A stretch of 8,113 bases of DNA from an uncultured Cryomorphaceae bacterium (GTDB taxonomy: Bacteria; Bacteroidota; Bacteroidia; Flavobacteriales; Schleiferiaceae). Shown here piece by piece: positions 1-6,663 of this stretch. The DNA lies in assembly GCA_937900215.1 (NCBI GenBank), contig CALCFH010000391.1, positions 1 to 8,113 on the forward strand, written 5' to 3'. Positions within the stretch are counted from its first letter, which is position 1, and each line of letters opens with the position of its first letter. A program made the position numbers and the translations under genes. The notes under the pieces were generated by a model that had not been told where the DNA came from, ran no database searches, and was given only the letters and a program-made list of their open reading frames with translations.

Positions 1-1890
1 CCTAAGATATTGAGAATAAGAACAAACAACAGGAAGGAAATAGTTCTAAATTTCAGTTTAGACGTAGATACCTTAGAACTCAAAGACCCAGACCACTTTG
101 AGCTACAGCCAGGAAACCATAAGCCAAAAAACCTCAAATACAAGGCCTTAAGGCAGGAAGTCACTCTGTGCTATGATCAAAGTTTAATAGACAGTCTATC
201 TTATACTTTACAACTTACTTCCATCCCAGATCAATCGGGTAATATGCTTGATACAAGTATAGCAGGCTTAAGCTTCTACCAAGCCAAAAAAGGGGATATC
301 CTATTTTCAGAGATTTTATTTGACGCCGTACCTCCCGTTCAATTACCTGAAGAAGAAGGTATTGAAATTTACAATAGAAGATCTTTTCCAATCCAATTAG
401 ATGGATGGACATTGTCAAATGGCAACACTTCTTTACGAATCAATTCCTTCCGTATTGAAGGAAAATCTTTTGGATGGATAACAGATAAACCCGAATCTTG
501 GCTTACACACATTCCAGAGGAAGATATTCTTCAGTGTACACTTGGACCAAATTTTCTACTCACAGAAGAAGGACAGATTTCTATTGCTGATTCTACATCT
601 GTTATAGTAGACCGGCTTCAATATTCTAAACAGCTGTTCGAAAGTGAGCCAAAAAAACTAGGGGGTTGGACTTTAGAAAGAACCGTGCTCACCAGTCCAT
701 GTGGATCTTCAAACTTTTGGTCAGAATCCAATCATCTTTCCGGCGGAACACCCGGAAGAAAGAATAGCAATGAAGAAATTCTAGTGGATGAAGAAGCACC
801 CTACTTAAAGTATTATGGAAAAAGAAACGACAGTACCCTTCAACTCTTCTGGAACGAAGAGATACACTTAACAGGAATACCTTCAATAACAGAAGGTTCT
901 GCCATTCTTGACAGTTTTTGGATTAACCCTTTGCTAGCGTCTGAACTCTTTCTTCAATTTGAAAAAAGCGCTCCAAATTCTTCCTCAATAGGCATTGAAT
1001 TCGGGTCAAACATAAGCGATTGTATCGGAAATTCCTCCTCTCAACAGACCCTGCAGCTATCGTTTCCTGAACCAATATTAACGAGCGGCTTATATATTGA
1101 CGAAATTCTGTTTGATCCAGAAGAAGGACAAGTAGAATTTGTAGAATTAGTAAATAGAAGCGCTAAGACCTATGATCTGAAGGGGGTTCGTTTTTGGATT
1201 GCGTCAGACACCTTATCTCCCCAACGAAACAGCAGCAGTCCGTTGGAAATGAGCAGAATTATTCAAGCAGGAGAAAGAATCTGTTTGGCAAAGCAGGTGC
1301 CAAACAGAAGGGAAGAGAGCTTTTATTCTTCTAAACAGTACTTCATTGAAGTACATGATTTTCCAAATTTATTGTCAACAGAAAGTTCAATTGGAATAAC
1401 GAACCTCTCTCTTGAGAACCTAGACAAGGCAAGCTATGACCAAGAATTTCACAGTACTCTTTTAAACGAATCTAAAGGCTTTAGTCTACAAAGAATTTCT
1501 TTTGAAAATGAGGCCCATAGAATTGAAGACTGGATAAGTTCCAATCCATCCCCGGGGGTAGCTTCTGAAATAATCAAGGAAGGTGTGAGTCACCAAATTA
1601 GCCTAAATGAAGATTGTTGGAAGAGAAATGAGAATACGGAATTGCAAATAGTATTGAATGACACTCAAAAGCCCGCTCTATTGGATTTAAGTCTATATGC
1701 TTTGAATGGACGAGAGCTCTGCAAAATAACTGAGAGACAATGGATTCGAGGTTCAGCCAATATTGTTTGGAGTGGAACAGGAAATAGAGGCGAATCTATT
1801 TTACCTGGCATTTACTTTATAGTTGCGTATATCTATACCGAAAACGGAGTAAAAGTTCGAGAAGTGCATCCTTTTTCTATTTGCGACTAA
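1..1890 (+). CDS. Lamin-tail-domain surface/secreted protein, 5'-truncated by window edge
   Basis: The reading frame is open from base 1 to the TAA at 1888-1890, and the first possible start is only a TTG at 10, so the gene very probably begins upstream. Residues are counted here from that TTG. Two similar units are visible. Each has an Ig-like segment (about 5-90 and 262-352), then a lamin-tail domain opening with the same kind of motif (GDILFSEILFD at 95-105; GLYIDEILFDP at 360-370), followed by acidic 'E.IEIYNR' or 'EFVELVNRS' strands. Each closes with a 'W.L.R...W....N...GTPG'-like tail (220-253; 490-519). The last 90 residues (about 535-626) resemble a FlgD-type Ig domain, with LYALNGREL, a VWSGTGNRG turn and LPGIYFIVAYIY. 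Such architectures are typical of large exported Bacteroidota proteins. The role is probably extracellular or cell-surface adhesion or structure, but no enzyme domain is visible in this part. The C-terminus could serve type IX secretion, but it lacks a clear sorting signature. The next gene starts 23 bases later on the same strand. Confidence 0.8.
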   Translation, partial: PKILRIRTNNRKEIVLNFSLDVDTLELKDPDHFELQPGNHKPKNLKYKALRQEVTLCYDQSLIDSLSYTLQLTSIPDQSGNMLDTSIAGLSFYQAKKGDILFSEILFDAVPPVQLPEEEGIEIYNRRSFPIQLDGWTLSNGNTSLRINSFRIEGKSFGWITDKPESWLTHIPEEDILQCTLGPNFLLTEEGQISIADSTSVIVDRLQYSKQLFESEPKKLGGWTLERTVLTSPCGSSNFWSESNHLSGGTPGRKNSNEEILVDEEAPYLKYYGKRNDSTLQLFWNEEIHLTGIPSITEGSAILDSFWINPLLASELFLQFEKSAPNSSSIGIEFGSNISDCIGNSSSQQTLQLSFPEPILTSGLYIDEILFDPEEGQVEFVELVNRSAKTYDLKGVRFWIASDTLSPQRNSSSPLEMSRIIQAGERICLAKQVPNRREESFYSSKQYFIEVHDFPNLLSTESSIGITNLSLENLDKASYDQEFHSTLLNESKGFSLQRISFENEAHRIEDWISSNPSPGVASEIIKEGVSHQISLNEDCWKRNENTELQIVLNDTQKPALLDLSLYALNGRELCKITERQWIRGSANIVWSGTGNRGESILPGIYFIVAYIYTENGVKVREVHPFSICD

Positions 1891-1913
1891 GCTTTCGTTT
1901 GTACTTTTCACCC

Positions 1914-2954
1914 ATGACAAGTAAAGAAGAAAAACTGCAAGATTTTGATGCCAATGGACTTGCTTTAAGCGGCCAGTTATATGGCCTGCCTTTTACTCCT
2001 GAAGAAAGTGATATAGTATTGATTCAAGCACCTTGGGAAGCAACCGTTTCATATCGTACAGGAACTGCCGAAGGTCCAGCAGCCATTCTAAAAGCCTCTG
2101 CACAAGTAGATCTTTATGATTCGCTTATTCCAGATGGATGGAAGCATGGATTTGCACTTTTGCCCGAAGATTTAGGATTGAGAGAACTCAGCCGTAAGGC
2201 GCGAGCGCAAGCCGAAATACAACTTGATGCACTCATTGAAGGAGGATTTAATTCGGAGGCTACATCCTTTGTGAACGAATCCTGTGTTACAATGATTAAT
2301 TTGATTGAAAACAAGGCTACAGAGTGGTTAGAAAGGGATAAAATAGTAGGGCTTATTGGTGGAGATCATAGTACTCCACTTGGACTAATGAAAAGTTTGG
2401 CTAAGAAACATTCTTCCTTCGGCATCCTTCAATTGGATGCGCATATGGACTTGAGAAAATCATTCGAAGACTTTAAGTATTCTCACGCCTCGATTATGTA
2501 TAATGCGTTAGAAGAAATACCTGCTATACATACCCTAGTTCAAGTAGGAATAAGAGATTATTGTATTGAGGAAAAGGAATACGCCCATTTAAATAGAGTT
2601 ACTTATTTCTTAGACGATTATTCAAAGAAAAAGCAACTTAACGGATCTCCTTGGAGTCAGATAGTTGATGAAATAATCGAATCTCTTCCAGAAAAGGTTT
2701 ATATCAGTTTTGATATAGACGGGCTCGATCCTTCCTTATGCCCAAATACAGGAACTCCAGTACCAGGCGGATTGCGTTGGGAAGAGGCTATTTACCTACT
2801 TGAGCAACTGGTTGTCAAGAAAAGAAAAATAATAGGTTTTGATTTAAATGAAGTAACTCCCTTTGAAAACAATGAATGGGATGCTGCGGTAGGGGCTCGA
2901 TTGCTTTTTAAGCTTTGCAATGTAGCTATTGCCAGTAAAGAGGCACTGTCTTAA
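1914..2954 (+). CDS. Agmatinase-family ureohydrolase (arginase/agmatinase superfamily)
   Basis: This 346-residue protein belongs to the binuclear manganese ureohydrolases, which hydrolyse a guanidino group to release urea, or act on a related C-N bond. All three metal-binding signatures are present: GGDHSTPLG with H152; LDAHMDLR with D175, H177 and D179; and SFDIDGLDPSLCPNTGTPVPGG with D267 and D269. Length and motifs fit an intact enzyme. The N-terminal pattern (GLPFTPEESDIVLIQAPWE, then VSYRTGTAEGPAAIL) matches Bacteroidota proteins usually annotated as agmatinase-family. The substrate (agmatine, arginine, formimidoylglutamate or another guanidino compound) cannot be fixed from motifs, so no symbol is given. 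An upstream in-frame TTG at 1881 would add 11 residues and overlap the preceding stop. The ATG at 1914 is preferred because MTSKEEKLQDFDANG resembles family N-termini. It is likely co-transcribed with the lamin-tail gene. It ends against the convergent DAHP synthase gene, sharing four bases, TTAA. Confidence 0.9.
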   Translation: MTSKEEKLQDFDANGLALSGQLYGLPFTPEESDIVLIQAPWEATVSYRTGTAEGPAAILKASAQVDLYDSLIPDGWKHGFALLPEDLGLRELSRKARAQAEIQLDALIEGGFNSEATSFVNESCVTMINLIENKATEWLERDKIVGLIGGDHSTPLGLMKSLAKKHSSFGILQLDAHMDLRKSFEDFKYSHASIMYNALEEIPAIHTLVQVGIRDYCIEEKEYAHLNRVTYFLDDYSKKKQLNGSPWSQIVDEIIESLPEKVYISFDIDGLDPSLCPNTGTPVPGGLRWEEAIYLLEQLVVKKRKIIGFDLNEVTPFENNEWDAAVGARLLFKLCNVAIASKEALS

Positions 2955-4039
2955 TCGGAATTACGTTTATTGAGAATTCGAACCTGCTCTTCCAGAGCAT
3001 TTTTATGAATTACGCGGAATAGCTCATGAATCATATTGGGAGAAAGCTTATTCTCAAGTGCAACATCTTTGCGGGTTTCAACAATCTCCATCCACCTTTT
3101 CAACTGAAAAATGGCCAGGTTATGTTTATCCTTCTCATTTGCAATTTCTCTAATTATCTCTAATCGCTTGGCAACCATCCGGATGAGTTCATTATCTACT
3201 CCATCAATTTCTGCTCTTAACCTTTGAAGCTCCATTGAAGCCTCTACGCCTCCTTTAATCTGATGCCTGATCGTTAAATTGGCAATTACTTCTTTCAGTC
3301 GTTTGGGAGTAAGTTGCTGATCTGCATCGCTCAAAGCTCTTTCTGGATTGATATGCGATTCAATCATCAATCCATCTAAACCCAGATCCAGAGCAATTTG
3401 ACAAACCTCGGGTACTAGGGCTCGTTTGCCAGCAATATGACTTGGATCACAAATAATAGGCACCTCTGGAACACGCTCTCTCAATTCAACTGCCAGTTCC
3501 CAACCCGCTTCATTTCTGTAGGGTGAGGCCGCTAGGCTAAAGTAGCCACGATGAACTGCTCCAATAGAATCTATGCCAACTTGTTCAAAACGTTCAAGGG
3601 CACCTATCCAAAGATTTATTTCAGGGTGGATGGGATTTTTCACTAATACATTCACATCTGCACCGCGCATGGCCTCCGCCAATTCTTGAACATAAATTGG
3701 ATTAACAGTTGTTCGAGCTCCAACCCATAGTATAGATACACCAGCCTTTAAGCAGGCCTCTACATGTTCCGTTTTTGCAACTTCAGCAGCAACTGGAAGT
3801 CCTAGGTCTTTTCCTGCAGCAACGAGCCAAGGAAGAGCTTGTTCACCAATCCCCTCAAAACTACCTGGTCTCGTTCTTGGTTTCCAAATACCCGCACGTA
3901 ATCCGAACAAACCAGGAATGGTAGCCAACTCTCGACTGGTTTCTAAAACCTGTTCATAACTCTCTGCACTGCATGGGCCTGCTATTAGAAGTGGACTTTC
4001 GTCCTTTGTTCTGAAAAAAGATTCTTTTTTAGTTACCAT
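2951..4039 (-). CDS. Bifunctional DAHP synthase / chorismate mutase (C-terminal AroQ domain)
   Basis: This 362-residue cytosolic enzyme combines the first step of the shikimate pathway (phosphoenolpyruvate plus erythrose 4-phosphate to DAHP) with chorismate mutase (chorismate to prephenate). The DAHP synthase part, about 1-255, is of the KDO8PS-like class. It shows IAGPCSAES (19-27), LRAGIWKPRTRPGSFEG (47-63), VGARTTVNP (106-114), VKNP (133-136), HRG (163-165), CDPSHIAGKR (197-206) and IESH (226-229). The expected metal ligands C23, H201, E227 and D238 are all present. Residues about 269-355 form an AroQ-type helical chorismate mutase, with LQRLRAEIDGVDNELI, R292, K303 and the QLKRW segment supplying the usual basic active-site residues. 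A C-terminal mutase is the Bacteroidota arrangement; in Bacillus the mutase is N-terminal. In the characterised Prevotella homologue the fused mutase domain mediates feedback by prephenate, and similar control is inferred here. It lies 6 bases downstream of rsmI and is likely expressed with it. The ATG at 4039 is the natural start. Confidence 0.95.
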   Translation of the reverse strand: MVTKKESFFRTKDESPLLIAGPCSAESYEQVLETSRELATIPGLFGLRAGIWKPRTRPGSFEGIGEQALPWLVAAGKDLGLPVAAEVAKTEHVEACLKAGVSILWVGARTTVNPIYVQELAEAMRGADVNVLVKNPIHPEINLWIGALERFEQVGIDSIGAVHRGYFSLAASPYRNEAGWELAVELRERVPEVPIICDPSHIAGKRALVPEVCQIALDLGLDGLMIESHINPERALSDADQQLTPKRLKEVIANLTIRHQIKGGVEASMELQRLRAEIDGVDNELIRMVAKRLEIIREIANEKDKHNLAIFQLKRWMEIVETRKDVALENKLSPNMIHELFRVIHKNALEEQVRILNKRNSD

Positions 4040-4045
4040 ACACTT

Positions 4046-4756
4046 CTAACATTCTAAATCCTTTTCCGTTCTACGTTCATTCCATTTTTTCGGCAATCCA
4101 CCTACTACAACAACAATTTCTCCCTTCGGCGCAGTTGTTTCAAAATGGGCAATCAATTCTTGTAGACTTCCCCTTTGATGCTCCTCAAACATTTTTGTGA
4201 GCTCCCTGCTGACTGAAACTCTTCGATCTAGACCAAAAAAAGGGATCATTTCTTTCAAGGTTTTCACCAGTCTATGCGGTGCTTCATAAAAAACAATCGT
4301 TCGTTGCTCCATCGAAAGCAACTCTAATTTAGATGCTTTTCCTTTTTTTGCTGGAAGAAAGCCTTCAAAAACAAATCGGTCGCAAGGCAATCCTGAGGCC
4401 ACTAAAGCAGGAATAAACGCAACAGGACCGGGAAGACATTCTACATCAATATTATTCTCTATGCAGGCCCTAACTAATAAATAACCAGGATCTGAAATGG
4501 CTGGCGTACCTGCATCAGAAACTAAAGCGAGTTTTTGACCGTTCTTTATCAATTCTACATACTGAGAAAGTACCTTATGCTCATTGTTCAAATGAAAACT
4601 TCGTAAAGGCTTAGATATTCCAAAACGCTTTAACAAAATGCCCGTGTTCCGCGTATCTTCCGCTAAGATTAGATCCATCTCTTGTAATATGCGTAAACAA
4701 CGTGGCGAAGAATCCTCCAAATTTCCGATTGGAGTGGGTACTAGAAATAATTTCAT
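4046..4756 (-). CDS. rsmI: 16S rRNA (cytidine(1402)-2'-O)-methyltransferase RsmI
   Basis: RsmI uses S-adenosylmethionine to 2'-O-methylate C1402 of 16S rRNA in the ribosomal P site. The 236-residue protein shows the whole tetrapyrrole-methylase-fold signature: LVPTPIGNLED (5-15), AEDTRNTGILLKRF (32-45), LVSDAGTPAISDPGYLLV (78-95), CLPGPVAFIPALVASGLP (107-124), FVFEGFLPAKKG (128-139), FYEAPHRL (156-163) and SRELTK (183-188). It is shorter than the E. coli enzyme (286 residues) because it lacks the extra C-terminal domain, as is usual in Bacteroidota. The frame is open 17 codons further upstream to an ATG at 4807, but the conserved family N-terminus is MKLFLVPTPIGN, so the ATG at 4754-4756 is chosen. 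It ends with TAG, 6 bases before the DAHP synthase start. Its first 23 bases overlap, on the opposite strand, the proposed start of the rightward secreted-protein gene. Confidence 0.95.
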   Translation of the reverse strand: MKLFLVPTPIGNLEDSSPRCLRILQEMDLILAEDTRNTGILLKRFGISKPLRSFHLNNEHKVLSQYVELIKNGQKLALVSDAGTPAISDPGYLLVRACIENNIDVECLPGPVAFIPALVASGLPCDRFVFEGFLPAKKGKASKLELLSMEQRTIVFYEAPHRLVKTLKEMIPFFGLDRRVSVSRELTKMFEEHQRGSLQELIAHFETTAPKGEIVVVVGGLPKKWNERRTEKDLEC

Positions 4757-5222
4757 TGGTGCAAAGATCGTATGTGCATTGTTGTTCTTGCTTCTTTTCC
4801 ATAGCAATATATTAAACGCACAGGAAGATCAACCCATTGACAAGGTATTGCATGTGCTTTCAAGTCCTGCAACACCATTGCCTGAAAATGCCATTGCCAT
4901 TTTAGAAAGCCATAGTTGGGAAGCTCTAGCTTATTGGGATCCTGAATCCGAACCAGATATTACCAATGTATACGAAGCCGTTCCTGATGTCTACCGCTTT
5001 GATAACGGAACCGTTAAAATGAATTTACAATCTCAAGGAGGCCAGCCAAGAACCATAAACGGACTTTATAGCCTATTTGGTTCTGAAATCCAGTTGTATA
5101 AAAAAGGTGGGAGCGAAATTGCAGACAGATGGAAAATACTCTATCTCTCTGCCGAATACCTAGCATTGGATTTGGGTGACATTCATGTCTTTTTTGCTCT
5201 TCCTGACAACGACCCATTTTAA
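4734..5222 (+). CDS. Small secreted protein of unknown function, GTG start
   Basis: I do not recognise the family. From the GTG at 4734 the product is 162 residues and begins with a convincing Sec signal peptide: a basic n-region (R4, K11), a hydrophobic core at 12-22 (IVCALLFLLLF) and a cleavage-like end LNA|Q after A29. There is no lipobox, so a soluble periplasmic or exported protein is inferred. The mature part (about 133 residues) has short alternating strands, with 'VYRFDNGTVKMNL', 'GLYSLFGSEIQLY' and 'RWKILYLSAEYLALDLGD' in order. This recalls small lipocalin-like beta-barrel domains, but only loosely. No ATG lies near the signal peptide. An ATG at 4689 or 4638 would add a 15- or 32-residue charged extension encoded antisense to rsmI, so GTG is preferred. 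The start overlaps the 5' end of rsmI by 23 bases. It is the first gene of a four-gene rightward cluster. Confidence 0.65.
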   Translation: MGTRNNFIGAKIVCALLFLLLFHSNILNAQEDQPIDKVLHVLSSPATPLPENAIAILESHSWEALAYWDPESEPDITNVYEAVPDVYRFDNGTVKMNLQSQGGQPRTINGLYSLFGSEIQLYKKGGSEIADRWKILYLSAEYLALDLGDIHVFFALPDNDPF

Positions 5223-5247
5223 TACATTTACACAAAGCGAAGAAAGT

Positions 5248-5652
5248 ATGGCCATTCCAAAAAATAACGTGGAGATTAGTCGATTGCAAAAGGAAATCTC
5301 TTCCTATTTAACACTAGGATCTACGGAGGTTATCTTTGAATTCGATGAAACTCTTGCGTCCGTCCGTCTAAATTTGATCACTGTTAATCCTAGGCATAAT
5401 CAATCTTTTTTATTCCATTTAGTTGAGGGTCACAGCGAAGTAGAATGTCTTAAGGAGATGTTAGCGTATGTTAAGACCTATAAAGAAAAACAAAATAGCT
5501 ATACTATTCAATGGAGTTCTAAACACGAAAATGAACTTCAAACATCCTACTTTCGGGCAAAAGATATTCCTGAAGCGATTGAAAAACTTCAATTCGGAAG
5601 AGACCCTAACAGCATTGTCATATTCAGTGTAGTTTTAAACCCGATGAGCTAG
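5248..5652 (+). CDS. Conserved-looking hypothetical protein, 134 aa
   Basis: No known domain is recognised. The product from the ATG at 5248 is soluble, mixed alpha/beta in character, and has no signal peptide or membrane segment. An amphipathic N-terminal helix (NVEISRLQKEISSYL) is followed by beta-like stretches (EVIFEFDE, SVRLNLITV, SFLFHLV), a basic helix (CLKEMLAYVKTYKEKQ), a strand 'YTIQWS', and an ordered C-terminal end 'TSYFRAKDIPEAIEKLQFGRDP' that finishes in 'IVIFSVVLNP'. The first part of that end reads like a compact conserved module, so the gene is probably real. The start is preceded by A-rich sequence (GAAGAAAGT) with A at -3, as is common for Bacteroidota starts. The frame stays open back to a GTG at 5176 and an ATG at 5185, which would add 24 or 21 residues and overlap the previous gene by 47 or 38 bases. 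With the ATG at 5248 the gap to the upstream gene is 25 bases, consistent with one transcript. Confidence 0.65.
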   Translation: MAIPKNNVEISRLQKEISSYLTLGSTEVIFEFDETLASVRLNLITVNPRHNQSFLFHLVEGHSEVECLKEMLAYVKTYKEKQNSYTIQWSSKHENELQTSYFRAKDIPEAIEKLQFGRDPNSIVIFSVVLNPMS

Positions 5653-5753
5653 ATTCCTTCCCCTAAATTTATTTTTCATACTCACTTAATTCAATCATTT
5701 GCAGACCTTAATAAATTTTCCTACATTCATGATCCAAGAAGTAGTTAAGATCA

Positions 5754-5852
5754 ATGGAAATGACGAACAAAACAAAAGCAACTATACAAATTGGAGCTGT
5801 GGTAGTCCTAATTATCGGTATTGTTGCACTAGCAGTAATTTTAGCGACTTGA
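5754..5852 (+). CDS. Putative 32-residue single-pass membrane microprotein
   Basis: A short frame from the ATG at 5754 to the TGA at 5850-5852 encodes a peptide with a polar, basic head (MEMTNKTKAT, with K6 and K8) and then 21 consecutive apolar residues, 11-31, rich in Ile, Val, Ala and Gly. It ends one residue later. This is the pattern of a single transmembrane helix with its N-terminus in the cytoplasm and almost no outer tail. A second ATG two codons in (5760) is an alternative start. Sequence upstream is purine-rich (AAGAAGTAGTTAAGA). It fills the otherwise unexplained gap between the 134-residue protein and the TerB/J protein, 101 bases after the former and 64 bases before the latter. 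Its function is unknown. Options are a small subunit or regulator of a membrane complex, a partner of the following DjlA-like protein, or a hydrophobic toxin-like peptide, but no antisense RNA or toxin signature is evident. Support is composition and context only. Confidence 0.5.
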   Translation: MEMTNKTKATIQIGAVVVLIIGIVALAVILAT

Positions 5853-5916
5853 ACAAACAAAATACTTCAGATTCAGTTTTAGTCATTCTCCTATTGGAGA
5901 GAATTGGAATGATGAA

Positions 5917-6663
5917 GTGAATCAGTATTTAAAATGGATGATCGCAGGTGGTCTAGGCTGGGCATTTGCAGGTCCAGTAGGACTCATATTGGGTGTTGCC
6001 TTAGGAAATATTATTGACACATATTCCCCATCTGAAAAGAATTCCAAACTGGATTCTGCTAAAAAGAAGACGAAAGAGTTTTCTCAACCCGGCGATTTTG
6101 AAATTAGTCTATTGATATTATCTGCGGTTGTTATTAAGGCCGATGGTGTTTCTAAGAAAGAAGAACTTGATTATGTCAGACGTTATTTCGCCAAAATGTA
6201 CGGCGCTAGACGCGCAAATGAAAGTTTCTCTTTGTTTAAGGAAATAATTAATCAACCTATTTCTATTCATAGCGTATGTGCCCAGATTAGGGGTCATATG
6301 TCTCATGCTGGACGTCTACAATTGATTTACTTTCTGTTTGGATTAGCTAAATCCGACGGTACTGTTAGCAATGATGAAATAAATATCATTCAGAAAATTG
6401 CTAACTATCTATATATAAACGATAAAGATTTTCTCTCCATTCGTTCTATGTATTACGTAAAGAGCCAACATTATTACGAGGTTCTTGAAATCAATCCAGA
6501 AGTAAATGACGAAGAAGTTAAGCGCGCTTATCGCAGGATGGTCTTAAAGTTTCACCCTGATAAAGTAGAAGGACTGGGTGAGGAAGTTCGTAAAGGTGCT
6601 CAGGAGAAGTTTCTACAAGTTCAAGCCGCTTATGAAGCTATCAAAAAAGAGCGTAATCTATGA
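5917..6663 (+). CDS. Membrane-anchored TerB/J-domain protein (DjlA-like co-chaperone)
   Basis: This 248-residue protein has three parts. Residues about 8-33 form a glycine-rich hydrophobic anchor (GGLGWAFAGPVGLILG, with a GxxxGxxxG run at G22, G26 and G30). Residues about 58-178 look like a TerB/DjlA-type helical domain with two 'DG' acidic repeats (KADGVSKKEE around D76; KSDGTVSNDE around D147). Residues 185-246 are a J-domain (YYEVLEINPEVNDEEVKRAY, with the HPD motif at 213-215), which stimulates the ATPase of DnaK-type Hsp70. Order and length resemble E. coli DjlA (271 residues), so a cytosolic J-domain tethered to the inner membrane is inferred; the client is unknown. No upstream in-frame ATG exists before the stop at 5842-5844. 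The GTG at 5917 gives MNQYLKWMIAGGLGWAF, matching the 'KW..GGLGWAF.GP.G' beginning I know from related Bacteroidota proteins. An ATG at 5938 is the alternative. It is the last gene of the rightward cluster, about 150 bases before a terminator. Confidence 0.85.
   Translation: MNQYLKWMIAGGLGWAFAGPVGLILGVALGNIIDTYSPSEKNSKLDSAKKKTKEFSQPGDFEISLLILSAVVIKADGVSKKEELDYVRRYFAKMYGARRANESFSLFKEIINQPISIHSVCAQIRGHMSHAGRLQLIYFLFGLAKSDGTVSNDEINIIQKIANYLYINDKDFLSIRSMYYVKSQHYYEVLEINPEVNDEEVKRAYRRMVLKFHPDKVEGLGEEVRKGAQEKFLQVQAAYEAIKKERNL

Noticed and set aside
1550..1557. CCCCGGGG palindrome inside the lamin-tail gene
   Set aside because: It encodes part of the conserved SNPSPG tail of the second lamin-tail unit, and there is no U-tract or other sign of a functional hairpin.
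4638..4733. N-terminal extension of the secreted protein from the ATG at 4638 or 4689
   Set aside because: It would place a charged stretch in front of a good signal peptide and lies antisense to the conserved start of rsmI. The GTG at 4734 gives a normal 29-residue signal peptide.
4762..4769. Leftward GATCTTTG resembling the Bacteroidota -7 element (TAnnTTTG) before rsmI
   Set aside because: The first base mismatches, no TTTG-like -33 element is present at the usual spacing, and the resulting leader would be almost absent.
4757..4807. 17-residue N-terminal extension of RsmI from the ATG at 4807
   Set aside because: The family N-terminus is the MKLFLVPTPIGN-type sequence. The extra residues (MLWKRSKNNNAHTIFAP) do not fit and come from sequence antisense to the signal peptide of the divergent gene.
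5014..5289. 91-codon leftward frame opposite the secreted and 134-residue proteins
   Set aside because: Cys/His-rich low-order sequence with no motif, fully antisense to two better-supported genes.
5664..5719. TAAATTTA (5664) and TAAATTTT (5712) as possible -7 elements before the microprotein
   Set aside because: Both lack the final G. The TTTG at 5698-5701 falls about 10 bases from the second site, too close for a -33 element. Such matches are common in AT-rich spacer.
5699..5920. 73-codon TTG-started frame covering the gap before the TerB/J gene
   Set aside because: Its composition is unlike a protein (Asn-, Ser- and Cys-rich run with no motif), its start is a TTG, and it overlaps the more convincing 32-residue membrane frame in another frame.
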